Source of the DNA: Clostridia bacterium
GTDB taxonomy: Bacteria; Bacillota; Clostridia; UBA1381
Direction of reading: 5' to 3'
Assembly: GCA_017935675.1 (NCBI GenBank)
Contig: JAGBHE010000056.1
Location: forward strand, 1 to 43,820
Length of the DNA: 43,820 bases
Translations under genes and position numbers: made by a program
Shown: positions 8,891 to 17,586 of the stretch, one piece after another
Position numbering within the stretch: the first letter of the stretch is position 1
Layout of the letters: each line of letters begins with the position of its first letter
Notes under the pieces: generated by a model
What the model saw: the letters and a program-made list of their open reading frames with translations, nothing else
What the model was told of the DNA's origin: nothing
The model's database searches: none

Positions 8891-9190
8891 ATGGAACAGG
8901 AATGTTGCTGTCATAAGCATAAAGAGCGTCCGGAAGAAGAATACAAAAAGCTGATTAACCGCTTAAGCCGCATTGAGGGACAGATTCGCGGTATTCGGGG
9001 CATGGTTGAAAAAAATGCGTACTGCACAGATATTCTGATACAGGTTGCGGCAGTAAACGCTGCCTTGAACGCATTTAACAAGGAGCTTTTAGCCGATCAT
9101 ATTAAAACATGTGTGGCTAAGGATATTCGCGACGGTAAGGACGAAACAATTGATGAGCTTGTTGTAACATTGCAGAAGCTGATGAGATAA
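8891..9190 (+). CDS. csoR: CsoR-type copper-sensing repressor
   Basis: A 99-residue DUF156/CsoR protein. The Cu(I) ligand set C45-H70-C74 has the same spacing (25 and 4 residues) as C36-H61-C65 of Mycobacterium tuberculosis CsoR. The basic LINRLSRIEGQIRGIRGMV helix matches the DNA-contact region. It represses its own operon when copper is low and releases DNA on binding Cu(I). The N terminus has an additional CCCHKH cluster (residues 5-10), possibly an extra metal site. AGGAG precedes the ATG. The copA start lies 35 bases downstream, and the operators upstream match the family. Confidence 0.93.
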   Translation: MEQECCCHKHKERPEEEYKKLINRLSRIEGQIRGIRGMVEKNAYCTDILIQVAAVNAALNAFNKELLADHIKTCVAKDIRDGKDETIDELVVTLQKLMR

Positions 9191-9225
9191 CAATAATTTA
9201 ATGAAAGGAGTTCACGGTTATAAGC

Positions 9226-11727
9226 ATGGAACAGTATAGAGTAATGGGCATGAGCTGCGCCGCATGCAGTTCAAGAGTGGAAAAAGCAGTATCAAAAGTG
9301 CCCGGTGTAAAGACGTGTTCTGTCAGCCTGCTGACAAATTCTATGGCGGTTGAGGGTACGGCTTCCGAGAAGGACATCATTGCCGCTGTGAAAAATGCCG
9401 GATACAGCGCTTCTAAAAAAGCTGCGGAGGGAAAACAAGAGTCTGCTCCGGAGGAGGCGTTTGCAGATCACGGCGAAGCCGCGCTCAGGCACAGACTGAT
9501 TGCATCAATCGTATTTTTAATTGTGCTGATGTATTTATCCATGGGGCATATGATGTGGGGCTGGCCGCTGCCCTCCTTCTTTGACGGTAATCATGTGGCA
9601 ATGGGGCTTGCTCAGCTTCTTTTGACTGCTGTGGTTATGGTTATTAATCAGAAATTTTTTGTCAGCGGTTTTAAAGGTCTTGTGCATAAATCACCGAATA
9701 TGGACACTCTTGTTGCGCTGGGTGCAGGGGCAGCGTTTATTTACAGCACATATGCGCTGTTTGCCATGACAAATGCACAGGCAAGCGGTGACATGGACGC
9801 TGTCATGGCGTATATGCATGAATTTTATTTTGAGTCGGCGGCGATGATTTTAGCACTTATTACTGTGGGTAAGATGCTTGAAGCGCACTCGAAGGGAAAA
9901 ACCACGGACGCACTTAAGGGTCTTATGAAGCTTGCTCCGAAAACGGCTGTAATCTTGAAGGACGGAGCGGAAACCACAGTCCCTGTTGAACAGGTGAAAA
10001 AGGGAGATATTTTTATTGTCAGACCCGGAGAAAATATACCGGTAGACGGCATGATAATAGATGGCTCAAGCGCCGTTGATGAATCGGCGCTTACAGGCGA
10101 GAGCATTCCAGTTGACAAATCGAAGGGAGATGCTGTTTCGGCGGCAACAGTTAATCAATCCGGATTTATAAAATGCGAGGCGGTTAAGGTCGGAGAGGAT
10201 ACTACGCTGTCGCAGATTATTAAAATGGTAAGTGACGCGTCGGCAACAAAAGCGCCTGTTGCAAAGGCGGCGGATCGTGTTTCCGGGGTTTTTGTCCCGG
10301 CGGTTATTGCAATCGCCGCCGTAACTATGCTGATATGGCTGCTTTTAGGTGAAAGCGCCGGCTTTGCGCTTTCCCGGGGTATATCGGTTTTGGTAATAAG
10401 CTGCCCGTGCGCACTGGGACTTGCAACGCCTGTTGCGATTATGGTCGGTAACGGCGTCGGCGCAAAAAACGGAATATTGTTTAAAACGGCAGTTTCGCTT
10501 GAAGAAGCCGGAAAGGTACAGCTTGCGGCACTTGATAAAACGGGTACGATTACGAGCGGAGAGCCGAAGGTAACTGATATTATACCGTACGGAGACGTAG
10601 GTGATACGGAGCTGCTTGAGCTTGCATATTCCCTTGAAAAAAAGAGTGAGCATCCGCTGGCAAGGGCTGTGCTTGAGAAGGCTGAAGAACTGCAGCTGAG
10701 CGCTTCTGAGGTTACGGATTTTAAAGCCTTGCCGGGAAATGGACTTACTGCCATGCTGAGCGGAATTGCGCTTGCAGGCGGAAATATGAGCTTTATCGGC
10801 GGGATGGCCGAGATACCGCCTGAGTTTAAAGCTAAGTCGGAGAAGCTTTCCGAAGAAGGTAAAACGCCGCTTTTTTTCAGCAGAGACGGAAAGCTTGCAG
10901 GTATTATCGCTGTTGCTGATGTCATAAAGGAGGACAGCCGGCAGGCAGTAAAAGAGCTTCAGAATATGGGTATTTATGTGGTTATGCTGACGGGGGATAA
11001 TGAACGGACAGCAAAAGCTATCGGTGCGCAGGCAGGTGTTGATAAGGTAATTGCAGGAGTTTTGCCTGACGGCAAGGAGAGCGTAATACGTGATTTGAAG
11101 AAAAAAGGCAAAGTTTTAATGGTAGGTGACGGCATTAATGACGCTCCGGCTCTGACAAGTGCCGATATCGGTATCGCCATTGGTGCCGGAACCGATATAG
11201 CCATAGATGCTGCTGATATTGTCCTTATGAAGAGCAAGCTTTCGGATGTTCCCGCGGCAGTGCGGCTAAGCCGTGCAACTCTCAGGAATATTCATGAAAA
11301 CCTGTTCTGGGCATTTATCTATAATATAGTGGGAATTCCTCTTGCGGCAGGAATATTTATTTCGCTGTTCGGATGGAAATTAAATCCCATGTTTGCCGCA
11401 GCCGCAATGAGCTTGTCAAGCTTTTGTGTTGTGACAAATGCGTTAAGACTTAATTTAGTTAATATCCGAAATCCCTTAAGGGATAGAAAAGTTCGGGTAA
11501 AACATAGAAAGGAAGAAAAAACTATGAAGAAGACTTTGAAAATTGAAGGTATGATGTGCGGTCATTGTGAGGCAAGAGTAAAGAAATGCTTGGAAGAGCT
11601 GCCCCAGGTGGCGGAAGCGGTTGTCAGCCATGAAAACGGCACGGCGGAGCTGACTTTAAATGCAGAAATATCAGATGATGCTTTAAAGCAGACAATAGAA
11701 GCACAAGGGTACAAGGTTATTGACTGA
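9226..11727 (+). CDS. copA: Copper-exporting P1B-type ATPase CopA with C-terminal CopZ-like domain
   Basis: An 833-residue heavy-metal ATPase. The N-terminal HMA domain has MSCAAC (C11, C14). The membrane metal site is CPC (C393-P-C395), the phosphorylated residue is D437 in DKTGT, the HP motif is at H476-P477, and the hinge is GDGINDAP (634-641). Unusually, after the last membrane helix a basic linker leads to a second complete HMA domain (residues 767-833, GMMCGHC) that looks like a free CopZ chaperone. CPC and the csoR context support Cu(I) export. The start lies 15 bases after AAAGGAG, an unusually long spacing. Only 7 bases separate its stop from the convergent AraC gene. Confidence 0.93.
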   Translation: MEQYRVMGMSCAACSSRVEKAVSKVPGVKTCSVSLLTNSMAVEGTASEKDIIAAVKNAGYSASKKAAEGKQESAPEEAFADHGEAALRHRLIASIVFLIVLMYLSMGHMMWGWPLPSFFDGNHVAMGLAQLLLTAVVMVINQKFFVSGFKGLVHKSPNMDTLVALGAGAAFIYSTYALFAMTNAQASGDMDAVMAYMHEFYFESAAMILALITVGKMLEAHSKGKTTDALKGLMKLAPKTAVILKDGAETTVPVEQVKKGDIFIVRPGENIPVDGMIIDGSSAVDESALTGESIPVDKSKGDAVSAATVNQSGFIKCEAVKVGEDTTLSQIIKMVSDASATKAPVAKAADRVSGVFVPAVIAIAAVTMLIWLLLGESAGFALSRGISVLVISCPCALGLATPVAIMVGNGVGAKNGILFKTAVSLEEAGKVQLAALDKTGTITSGEPKVTDIIPYGDVGDTELLELAYSLEKKSEHPLARAVLEKAEELQLSASEVTDFKALPGNGLTAMLSGIALAGGNMSFIGGMAEIPPEFKAKSEKLSEEGKTPLFFSRDGKLAGIIAVADVIKEDSRQAVKELQNMGIYVVMLTGDNERTAKAIGAQAGVDKVIAGVLPDGKESVIRDLKKKGKVLMVGDGINDAPALTSADIGIAIGAGTDIAIDAADIVLMKSKLSDVPAAVRLSRATLRNIHENLFWAFIYNIVGIPLAAGIFISLFGWKLNPMFAAAAMSLSSFCVVTNALRLNLVNIRNPLRDRKVRVKHRKEEKTMKKTLKIEGMMCGHCEARVKKCLEELPQVAEAVVSHENGTAELTLNAEISDDALKQTIEAQGYKVID
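11507..11526 (+). promoter_or_regulatory. Internal ribosome binding site and start inside copA
   Basis: GAAAGGA at 11507-11513 sits 10 bases before an in-frame ATG at 11524. Initiation here would give a 67-residue CopZ-like metallochaperone (11524-11727) identical to the C-terminal domain of CopA. Confidence 0.5.
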
Positions 11728-11734
11728 CGGCAAA

Positions 11735-12568
11735 TTAATCACGTTCGGAAAGGTCTGCTGTGTTTTCCCTGAACTGCTTCGGAGATAATCCTGTTATTTT
11801 TTTAAACAGTCTGCTGAAGTAAAGAGGGTCATCGTAGCCGGAAAGACGGCTTATTTCCGCAATGCTCAGATCGGTAGATGACAGCATGGTTTTGCTGTTG
11901 TTTATACGCAGCATCTGCTGATATGAATGGGGCGGCATTCCTGCAGTTTCACGGAACAGATGCATGAATCTGCCCCTGCTCAGATTGCAGTATGCGGCAA
12001 GCTCCCTTACGCTTATCTGAGAGCTGTAATTTGTAACAATAAAAGAAATACAGTCATTTATTTTACTGTCTGTGCTGTATATGTTGTTTACAAGCTTTCC
12101 GAGGGTGTATAAAAGAGACAGTAATATCCCTTTTTCGTTTGAGACAAACAGGCTGCGGTTGTGCTCGCTTATCAGCTGAATCAGCATCTTTTCAACAGGT
12201 GCGGAAAAGCTGATTTTGTGTACGCCGCAGTCAAGCTTTGCTTCGTCAAGAATTTTTTCTGCCATGTATCCGTTAAAGTGCAGCCATACTGTCTTTGAAT
12301 TTTCGTTCAGCTTATATCTCTGCGGCATATTCGGGGGATACAGAACAAATCCGCCTTTTTTCATTACAATTGTCTCGGTGTCGTACTCTGCCTCGCAGCA
12401 GCCTTCGCTTACATAAACAATGTGATAATCAATTCTGCCCCTTTTTCGGAAGGTGATTATTGGGTTTTCCCATGAAAAGTTTATTCCGCAGCTGTTTACC
12501 TGTAAAAAGGATTTGCTGCCAAGGTTGAATTTATCGTGAATATCGCCGTTATATATTTTTTCCATCAT
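11735..12568 (-). CDS. AraC-family transcriptional regulator
   Basis: A 277-residue regulator. The N-terminal cupin-like domain (residues about 20-110) contains IDYHIVYVSEGCCE and GGFVLYPPNMPQRY. The C-terminal domain has two helix-turn-helix units (ISVRELAAYCNLSRGRFMHLF and LSIAEISRLSGYDDPLYFSRL). Proteins of this architecture sense sugars such as melibiose, raffinose or arabinose. It is divergent from the GH4 glycosidase gene at 12701 and is its likely regulator. GAGGTGA precedes the ATG. Its 3' end nearly touches copA, with no obvious terminator between. Confidence 0.88.
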   Translation of the reverse strand: MMEKIYNGDIHDKFNLGSKSFLQVNSCGINFSWENPIITFRKRGRIDYHIVYVSEGCCEAEYDTETIVMKKGGFVLYPPNMPQRYKLNENSKTVWLHFNGYMAEKILDEAKLDCGVHKISFSAPVEKMLIQLISEHNRSLFVSNEKGILLSLLYTLGKLVNNIYSTDSKINDCISFIVTNYSSQISVRELAAYCNLSRGRFMHLFRETAGMPPHSYQQMLRINNSKTMLSSTDLSIAEISRLSGYDDPLYFSRLFKKITGLSPKQFRENTADLSERD

Positions 12569-12635
12569 CTTTTCACCTCTTGTCTATTATATTATAAAAC
12601 ATGACTTTTGTCCATATAATTATTTAATAAATCTA

Positions 12636-12665
12636 TTTACTTTCCGCTTATCTGTATAGTATAAT
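12636..12665 (+). promoter_or_regulatory. Promoter of the GH4 glycosidase gene
   Basis: TTTACT (12636-12641) and a perfect TATAAT (12660-12665) are spaced by 18 bases, 35 bases before the start codon. The weak -35 fits an AraC-activated promoter. No clear operator repeat could be read. Confidence 0.5.
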
Positions 12666-12700
12666 TTAAACATAAAATAAAAAAAACAGGAGTGGTCAGC

Positions 12701-14014
12701 ATGAAAAGATTTGCGTTTATAGGTGCCGGAAGTCTGCAGTTTACCTCAAAGACAATGAGGGATTTACTGACATTTCCCGCGTTCCGTGACTGTGAAATAG
12801 TCCTTATGGATATCAATAAAAAGAATCTGGACAGAATTTATGAGGTTTGCTTAAAAATAAAAGAGGCTATGAATTGCCCGGGCTGTAAAATCATTGCAAC
12901 AACAGACCGTGCGGAGGCACTTAAGGGAGCTGACGGTGTTTTGTGTACGGTGTTTAACGGTGATGTGGATATATGGCGGTACGATATTGAAATACCGAAG
13001 AAATACGGAGTGGATATCAACGTCGGAGATACAAGAAGCGTTTCGGGAATCTTCCGTGCACTGAGAAATATACCGCTTATGCTTGATATATGCAGGGATA
13101 TAGAAAAATATTGCCCGAATGCGGTATTCCTTAACTACACCAACCCGATGCCGATGCTTTGTCAGGCAATGCAGAAGTATTCAGATGTAGAGGTCACCGG
13201 ACTTTGTCACAGCGTACAGAACACTGTAGACATGCTTTCGCAGTGGCTTAATGTGCCATATGAAGAGGTTGTTTACAAATGTGCTGGAGTAAATCATCAG
13301 GCGTTTTATTTAGAGCTTAAGCATAACGGCGAGGATTTATATCCGAGGCTGAGGGAGCTGCTGAAGCAGGAGGAGTATTATAATAAGGAACAGGTAAGAA
13401 ATGAAATGTTCCTGAAGCTTGGATATTACGTTACCGAGTCAAGCGGACATAATTCGGAATATAATCAGTGGTTCAGAAAACGCCCCGACTTGATTGAAAA
13501 ATACTGTACTCACAGTACAAACTGGAATCCGGGAGAATACGCCTTTTCCTTAAATCTCCGTCTTGACAGAAAGGCAAATCCTGATAAGCAGTATAATGAA
13601 TGGCTTGAAAAAGAGGTTGACACGAAGAAGGGTACTGAATATGCCGGTGAGATTTTCAACGCGCGTTTTGGTGACGGAAAGCCCTTCGTGTTTAACGGAA
13701 ATGTTTTAAATCACGGCTCAATCCCAAATCTTCCGTATGACGCATGCGTTGAAGTACCTGTTGTAGCGGACAGGATGGGCTTTAAAACCACGATTGCCGG
13801 CAAACTGCCGGAGCATCTTGCAATACTTGTAAATACAACAGCAAGAATTGAAAGCCTTGTGGTTGAAGCTGCAATGAGAAAGGACAAGGAAGCGGTTTAT
13901 CATGCAGTATGCATGGACCCCCTGACCTCTGCGGTATGCAGCCTTGATGAGATACATAAAATGACTGATGAGCTGTTTAAAGTAAACCGTGATTTTTTGG
14001 GAGACTATAAATAA
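12701..14014 (+). CDS. Glycoside hydrolase family 4 enzyme, alpha-galactosidase type
   Basis: A 437-residue GH4 protein, which needs NAD+ and Mn2+ and works by oxidation-elimination. It has an N-terminal Rossmann fold (FIGAGSLQF), NYTNPMPM, the metal/substrate motif CHSV (C169-V172) and N198-H199. CHSV is the signature of MelA-type alpha-galactosidases; phospho-glucosidases carry CDVP-like variants. A related alpha-galacturonidase role cannot be excluded. The start is the ATG at 12701, with CAGGAG upstream; the GTG at 12692 lies inside that site. It is regulated by the divergent AraC gene. No transporter is adjacent, so the sugar probably enters through a system encoded elsewhere. Confidence 0.88.
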   Translation: MKRFAFIGAGSLQFTSKTMRDLLTFPAFRDCEIVLMDINKKNLDRIYEVCLKIKEAMNCPGCKIIATTDRAEALKGADGVLCTVFNGDVDIWRYDIEIPKKYGVDINVGDTRSVSGIFRALRNIPLMLDICRDIEKYCPNAVFLNYTNPMPMLCQAMQKYSDVEVTGLCHSVQNTVDMLSQWLNVPYEEVVYKCAGVNHQAFYLELKHNGEDLYPRLRELLKQEEYYNKEQVRNEMFLKLGYYVTESSGHNSEYNQWFRKRPDLIEKYCTHSTNWNPGEYAFSLNLRLDRKANPDKQYNEWLEKEVDTKKGTEYAGEIFNARFGDGKPFVFNGNVLNHGSIPNLPYDACVEVPVVADRMGFKTTIAGKLPEHLAILVNTTARIESLVVEAAMRKDKEAVYHAVCMDPLTSAVCSLDEIHKMTDELFKVNRDFLGDYK

Positions 14015-14026
14015 ATTAAGTTTTTG

Positions 14027-14055
14027 GAACACAAGGGGACGGTTCTCTTGTGTTC
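14027..14055. repeat. REP-like palindrome, left copy
   Basis: GAACACAAG (14027-14035) and CTTGTGTTC (14047-14055) form a perfect 9-bp stem around GGGACGGTTCT. The same 29 bases occur in reverse orientation at 17593-17621. It resembles the GGGACGGT family of extragenic palindromes common in Firmicutes. It may also terminate the GH4 transcript, since TTTTTATTT follows. Confidence 0.8.
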
Positions 14056-14108
14056 TGTTTTTATTTAAAGGCTTAAATGACCTCCTCAAAAAAAATTTCA
14101 AAAAACTC

Positions 14109-14137
14109 TTGACAAATTACACTACATGGTGTAGAAT
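14109..14137 (+). promoter_or_regulatory. Promoter of the BlaI-M56 operon
   Basis: TTGACA (14109-14114) and TAGAAT (14132-14137) are 17 bases apart. The -10 overlaps the first operator (14122-14134), and a second operator lies just downstream. The layout predicts autorepression by the BlaI-type protein. Confidence 0.75.
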
Positions 14138-14158
14138 ATAATAAACTACACAGTGTAG
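14122..14158. promoter_or_regulatory. Two BlaI/MecI-type operators
   Basis: CTACATGGTGTAG (14122-14134) and the perfect dyad CTACAC-A-GTGTAG (14146-14158) lie 24 bases apart. BlaI/MecI boxes contain TACA-N-TGTA dyads, and these fit. A third copy precedes the SLH gene at 16105. Confidence 0.8.
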
Positions 14159-14195
14159 ATTAAATATCCGACGGGATATGAAAGAGGTGACATCT

Positions 14196-14549
14196 ATGAA
14201 AATTTCAAACTCGGAAATGGAGATTATGAACATCATATGGGCAAAGGATGAAGAAGTTACAAGTGCGGAGCTTGCAGATATTTTAAAAGATACCTGGAAG
14301 CCCACCACCATAATGACTTTTTTAAAACGTCTTTGCGACAAAGGTATTCTTGATGCAAGAAAAGAGGGTAAAACCAATTTTTACAGCGCAAACATTACCG
14401 AGGACGAATACAAGCAAAGTACAACCGAAAGCTTTTTGCGGGAATTTCATAACGGCTCTGTTACAAGTCTGCTTACAGCGCTTGTGAAAGGAAAACAGCC
14501 GGACAGTAAAGAGCTTGCGGAAATAAAAAAATGGTTTAATGAGCTGTAA
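14196..14549 (+). CDS. BlaI/MecI/CopY-family transcriptional repressor
   Basis: A 117-residue winged-helix repressor: ISNSEMEIMNIIWAKDEEVTS at the N terminus, the recognition region WKPTTIMTFLKRLCDKGIL, the wing RKEGKTNFYSA, then a C-terminal dimerisation helix. I chose the ATG at 14196 because AAGAGGTGA precedes it by 6 bases; the ATG at 14178 has no such site. In known systems BlaI dimers repress until cleaved after the M56 sensor is activated. The gene for such a sensor follows by 13 bases. The operators at its own promoter and at the SLH gene suggest a two-promoter regulon. Confidence 0.92.
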   Translation: MKISNSEMEIMNIIWAKDEEVTSAELADILKDTWKPTTIMTFLKRLCDKGILDARKEGKTNFYSANITEDEYKQSTTESFLREFHNGSVTSLLTALVKGKQPDSKELAEIKKWFNEL

Positions 14550-14562
14550 GGGGGAACGATAA

Positions 14563-15531
14563 ATGACAAATATTTATACGCTTTTGCTTATGAGCGTGTC
14601 GGGAACAATTATGTATGCGCTTTCAATCATATTCGGAAAAAAGACGAAGCATTATGTATGGCAATACGCAATGCTTGTAACTGCGGTTATAATGCTTTTG
14701 GTGCCGATACAGAAAATTGTTGAAATTCCGAGGTTTTTCAAGGTTACTGTTCCTGAAAATTTAAATATTTCCGACATTGCCGCAGCGCCGTCTGCCGTGC
14801 AAGCCTCCGTTTCGGCGGCGGATATTATAACAGCGGTATGGCTTATCGGGACAGTGATTTTTGCGGCAAGAATAATATGCAAATACATAAAGGTTTCTAT
14901 AATGCTGAGACAGATTACAGAGGAACGGTTTACGGACAAAATTCCGGATGTCTATTTTAATGTATGCAAAAGACTGTCAATTCGCAGAAGCATTACACTT
15001 CGCAGCAGCAGATATCTGAATTCGCCTTTGCTTTTTGGAATATTTAAGCCAACGATTATTATTCCCGATAAGGCTTTTTCGGAAAGAGAGCTTGAAATGA
15101 TTTTGACTCATGAGCTGATCCATTATAAGCACCGGGATTTATGGATTGCTATGGCTGCGTCAATTGCCTGGTGTATTCACTGGTTTAATCCCGCCGTTCA
15201 TTTTATGGGCAAAGCAATCACGGAGGTTTGCGAGTTTTTCTGTGATGAAGCAGTTGTTAAACGTTTGAATGCATCGGACAAAAAGGCATACGGCAATCTT
15301 ATATTGTCGGTTGTTGAAAAGGAATTAAATTCAAGGCTTGCATACACAACATCAATGGCGTCCGCAAAGAACAATATACAAAAGCGTTTGCGAAAAATTG
15401 TAGAATTTAAAATGCCGACTAAGGCGTCAACCGTTGCGGGAATTATGGCGGTTTTTGCCTGTATCGTGTCCTCGGTTACAGCTTTTGGCTTTGAAACGGC
15501 AGCGGAGGTAATACCTGAGGAAATTAAGTAG
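14563..15531 (+). CDS. M56-family (BlaR1/MecR1-like) membrane metalloprotease, ended by TAG
   Basis: A 322-residue protein with several N-terminal membrane helices, a cytoplasmic zinc-protease segment with HELIH (H183-E184-x2-H187) and downstream CEFFCDEAVV as the probable third-ligand region, and a last membrane helix near residues 290-312 (GIMAVFACIVSSVTAFGF). In BlaR1 an outer beta-lactam-binding domain follows this helix. Here the frame stops at TAG (15529-15531) only about 10 residues later. The same frame reopens two codons on and encodes a proline-rich tail. It would cleave, or trigger cleavage of, the BlaI-type repressor. There is no penicillin-binding domain, so the signal is probably not a beta-lactam. 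Confidence 0.88.
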   Translation: MTNIYTLLLMSVSGTIMYALSIIFGKKTKHYVWQYAMLVTAVIMLLVPIQKIVEIPRFFKVTVPENLNISDIAAAPSAVQASVSAADIITAVWLIGTVIFAARIICKYIKVSIMLRQITEERFTDKIPDVYFNVCKRLSIRRSITLRSSRYLNSPLLFGIFKPTIIIPDKAFSERELEMILTHELIHYKHRDLWIAMAASIAWCIHWFNPAVHFMGKAITEVCEFFCDEAVVKRLNASDKKAYGNLILSVVEKELNSRLAYTTSMASAKNNIQKRLRKIVEFKMPTKASTVAGIMAVFACIVSSVTAFGFETAAEVIPEEIK

Positions 15532-15534
15532 ATT

Positions 15535-16080
15535 ATGCCGATTCCTGTGCCGGCCGCAACCCCGAACACGGCTTCTGTTCCTATGCCGACCGTAACCCCG
15601 AACACTACTCCTGTTCCTATGCCAGAGCCTGAAGGTGACGATCGGGAAGCGATTATCATGCCTGACGCATCAGGTGAAACAAATGATTATACCGAATGCA
15701 GAACCGAGGAATATGAAAGCGCTCCGCCTGAAAAAAATGATAATTTTGAAGAAAAGCCGGAGGCAGAAGCTGCTCCGCATGATGAACCGCAAACAAGTAC
15801 GTCATATGTGCTCAATGCGGATTTTAGCGAAAACACGGATATTCAAAGCGAAACCTTCCATGCGAAAAACGGGACAAAATTGTCAATAAGTAAAATAACA
15901 GGTTCAAAAGATGTTTCCGTATCGGTGCATAATGCCAAAACGGGCGAAGTAATTTATGACGAGCGCGAGGATAAAACTCACGATACACTGTCAATGACCA
16001 TGCCCGAAGCCGGAGAGTATTACGTTACCGCACATTCGGAGGACGGCGGGAACGCGGGTATTTATATATACGGGGAATAA
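15535..16080 (+). CDS. Proline-rich linker plus C-terminal domain, in frame with the M56 gene after a TAG
   Basis: This 181-codon frame is in the same phase as the M56 protease and begins one codon after its TAG. It has no signal peptide, no membrane helix and no well-spaced ribosome binding site (nearest GAGG is 13 bases away). The first 28 residues are Pro/Thr-rich with a 12-residue repeat (TPNTASVPMPT and TPNTTPVPMPE). An acidic stretch follows, then a beta-rich domain of about 90 residues ending in PEAGEYYVTAHSEDGG. That composition suits an extracellular linker and sensor on the M56 protein. I read it as the C-terminal half of one gene, separated by a nonsense codon or reached by readthrough. 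Confidence 0.7.
   Translation: MPIPVPAATPNTASVPMPTVTPNTTPVPMPEPEGDDREAIIMPDASGETNDYTECRTEEYESAPPEKNDNFEEKPEAEAAPHDEPQTSTSYVLNADFSENTDIQSETFHAKNGTKLSISKITGSKDVSVSVHNAKTGEVIYDEREDKTHDTLSMTMPEAGEYYVTAHSEDGGNAGIYIYGE
15556..15627 (+). repeat. 36-bp tandem repeat in the proline-rich linker
   Basis: Units at 15556-15591 and 15592-15627 share ACCCCGAACAC and CTGTTCCTATGCC, with a few changes between. They encode two 12-residue Pro/Thr repeats. Confidence 0.75.
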
Positions 16081-16090
16081 ACCGTATATT

Positions 16091-16120
16091 TTTACTCAAA
16101 TAAACTACACTATGTAGAAT
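16091..16120 (+). promoter_or_regulatory. Promoter and BlaI-type operator of the SLH gene
   Basis: TTTACT (16091-16096) and TAGAAT (16115-16120) are 18 bases apart. The operator CTACACTATGTAG (16105-16117) overlaps the spacer and -10. It matches the repressor-gene operators in 11 and 10 of 13 positions, implying shared control. Confidence 0.75.
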
Positions 16121-16136
16121 AAAAGGAGAATGTAAA

Positions 16137-17573
16137 ATGAAAGAAATATTATCAGCTATAACAGCGGTTTTGATTGCCGCGTCGGCAATGCTGCCTGCAA
16201 TAACCGTTAATGCGGCGGAAAAAATCACCGCGGACCAAGTTAAGGAATTGATTTATTCCACCGGACTCAAGGCTTATCCCGAGCTGTGGGATAAAACAAT
16301 AACGACCGGAGCGGAAGAAGATGTCTTAAAGCCTGAAACAAGAACAGTTAAAGATGTTATTGACGTAAATAAAAGCTATCAGAAATTTTTCATAACAAAT
16401 TCATCAGGCAAATACTTAATTAACTATGATGATGTCGTTACATTGAAATTCAGGGGATTAAATGACAGCGGAAAGCATGTGGATATTAACGCTAATACCG
16501 AGAATTTTATTCTTGACGAATTATCGGATATGGTGCATTACGTGGCAGAGGGCGATAATGTTGAATTTATCACCGGTCTTGAGAAAGATTACAACAGAAT
16601 TGCCGAAATCATAAATGAAAGTGATATTTCGGACGTAAAGGACATTAAATATGTAAGCTACGGCAAAACCATATTTTTTTCCGCGCTTTACGTGACGGAC
16701 AGTCACAATCACGAATATGTAATTCCCATATCAGGCTATACTGATAACCATGCGGAGGTTCTCGGGAAAGAGGTAAAAAGTATTGAAGAAGAAAGGGTAA
16801 TGGATTTTACAACATGGTGTTCATATATTGACGAGTTTAATGAGAACTTTGAAAATGACAAAAGCAACCGTCCAAAATATGAGGAAATTAAGGGTGATGA
16901 AATACGCGACACCGATACTCGCGCGGCATATATAGGTACGGAAAGTAAATTCGTTGACGTTTCGGACGATTTGGTAAGCTATGTAAACGAGCTTAACGAC
17001 CTCGGTATTATAAATGGCTATGATGGAAATATGTTTATGCCGGATAATACCATAACACGCGCGGAAGCGGCGGCAATGCTTGCGCGTATGATGAAATATA
17101 CAGGAAGCTATAATGGCAAATTTACTGACGTAAACGCTGACGATTGGTTCGCGGAGGATGTCGCGACGCTCACAGAGGCAGGCGTTATCAACGGCTATGA
17201 CGAGAACACCTTTGCGCCGCATGATAACATAAAATATCAGGAGGTTATGAAAATTCTCGTGTTCACTTTGGGATACACAACCAAATATGACACTGTATTC
17301 GACAATTTCTACCCGTCAATGACTAATCAAAAGGCAATGGAAATCGGTCTTACAGACGGTTTGAACAGCTTTGACACCACAGCAGCAATAACTCGCGGCG
17401 ATATGGCGATTATGCTTTCAAACGCTCTTGACACACATATGTTTACCGAGGTCAAGTTAGTGTCGCCGGAAGGCAAAGGCGGAGGCGGAGTATCACAGCC
17501 GGATATAACGCTTATTGATTATTTAAACGGCAGAAAATTAAACGGAACCATACCAAAAGCATACTTTGATTAA
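16137..17573 (+). CDS. Secreted S-layer homology (SLH) domain protein
   Basis: A 478-residue exported protein. A signal peptide covers about residues 1-30 (ITAVLIAASAMLPAITVNAA). An N-terminal region of about 220 residues has no family I recognise. Two clear SLH repeats and a weaker third cover about 265-440: FVDVSDDLVSYVNELNDLGI with INGYDGNMFMPDNTITRAEA, then FTDVNADDWFAEDV with INGYDENTFAPHDNIKYQEV. The end is a Gly-rich segment and a short tail. SLH domains bind pyruvylated secondary cell-wall polymers. AAAGGAG precedes the ATG. The gene has its own promoter with a BlaI-type operator, so it is the likely output of the BlaI/M56 pair. Confidence 0.88.
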   Translation: MKEILSAITAVLIAASAMLPAITVNAAEKITADQVKELIYSTGLKAYPELWDKTITTGAEEDVLKPETRTVKDVIDVNKSYQKFFITNSSGKYLINYDDVVTLKFRGLNDSGKHVDINANTENFILDELSDMVHYVAEGDNVEFITGLEKDYNRIAEIINESDISDVKDIKYVSYGKTIFFSALYVTDSHNHEYVIPISGYTDNHAEVLGKEVKSIEEERVMDFTTWCSYIDEFNENFENDKSNRPKYEEIKGDEIRDTDTRAAYIGTESKFVDVSDDLVSYVNELNDLGIINGYDGNMFMPDNTITRAEAAAMLARMMKYTGSYNGKFTDVNADDWFAEDVATLTEAGVINGYDENTFAPHDNIKYQEVMKILVFTLGYTTKYDTVFDNFYPSMTNQKAMEIGLTDGLNSFDTTAAITRGDMAIMLSNALDTHMFTEVKLVSPEGKGGGGVSQPDITLIDYLNGRKLNGTIPKAYFD

Positions 17574-17586
17574 ATTTAACAGTAAT

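Noticed and set aside
10155..10925. A 256-codon minus-strand open frame inside copA
   Set aside because: It is a Ser/Ala-rich shadow of the ATPase codons, without a start signal.
14178..16080. A beta-lactam resistance locus (BlaI/BlaR1)
   Set aside because: There is no penicillin-binding sensor domain on the M56 protein and no beta-lactamase or extra PBP next to it.
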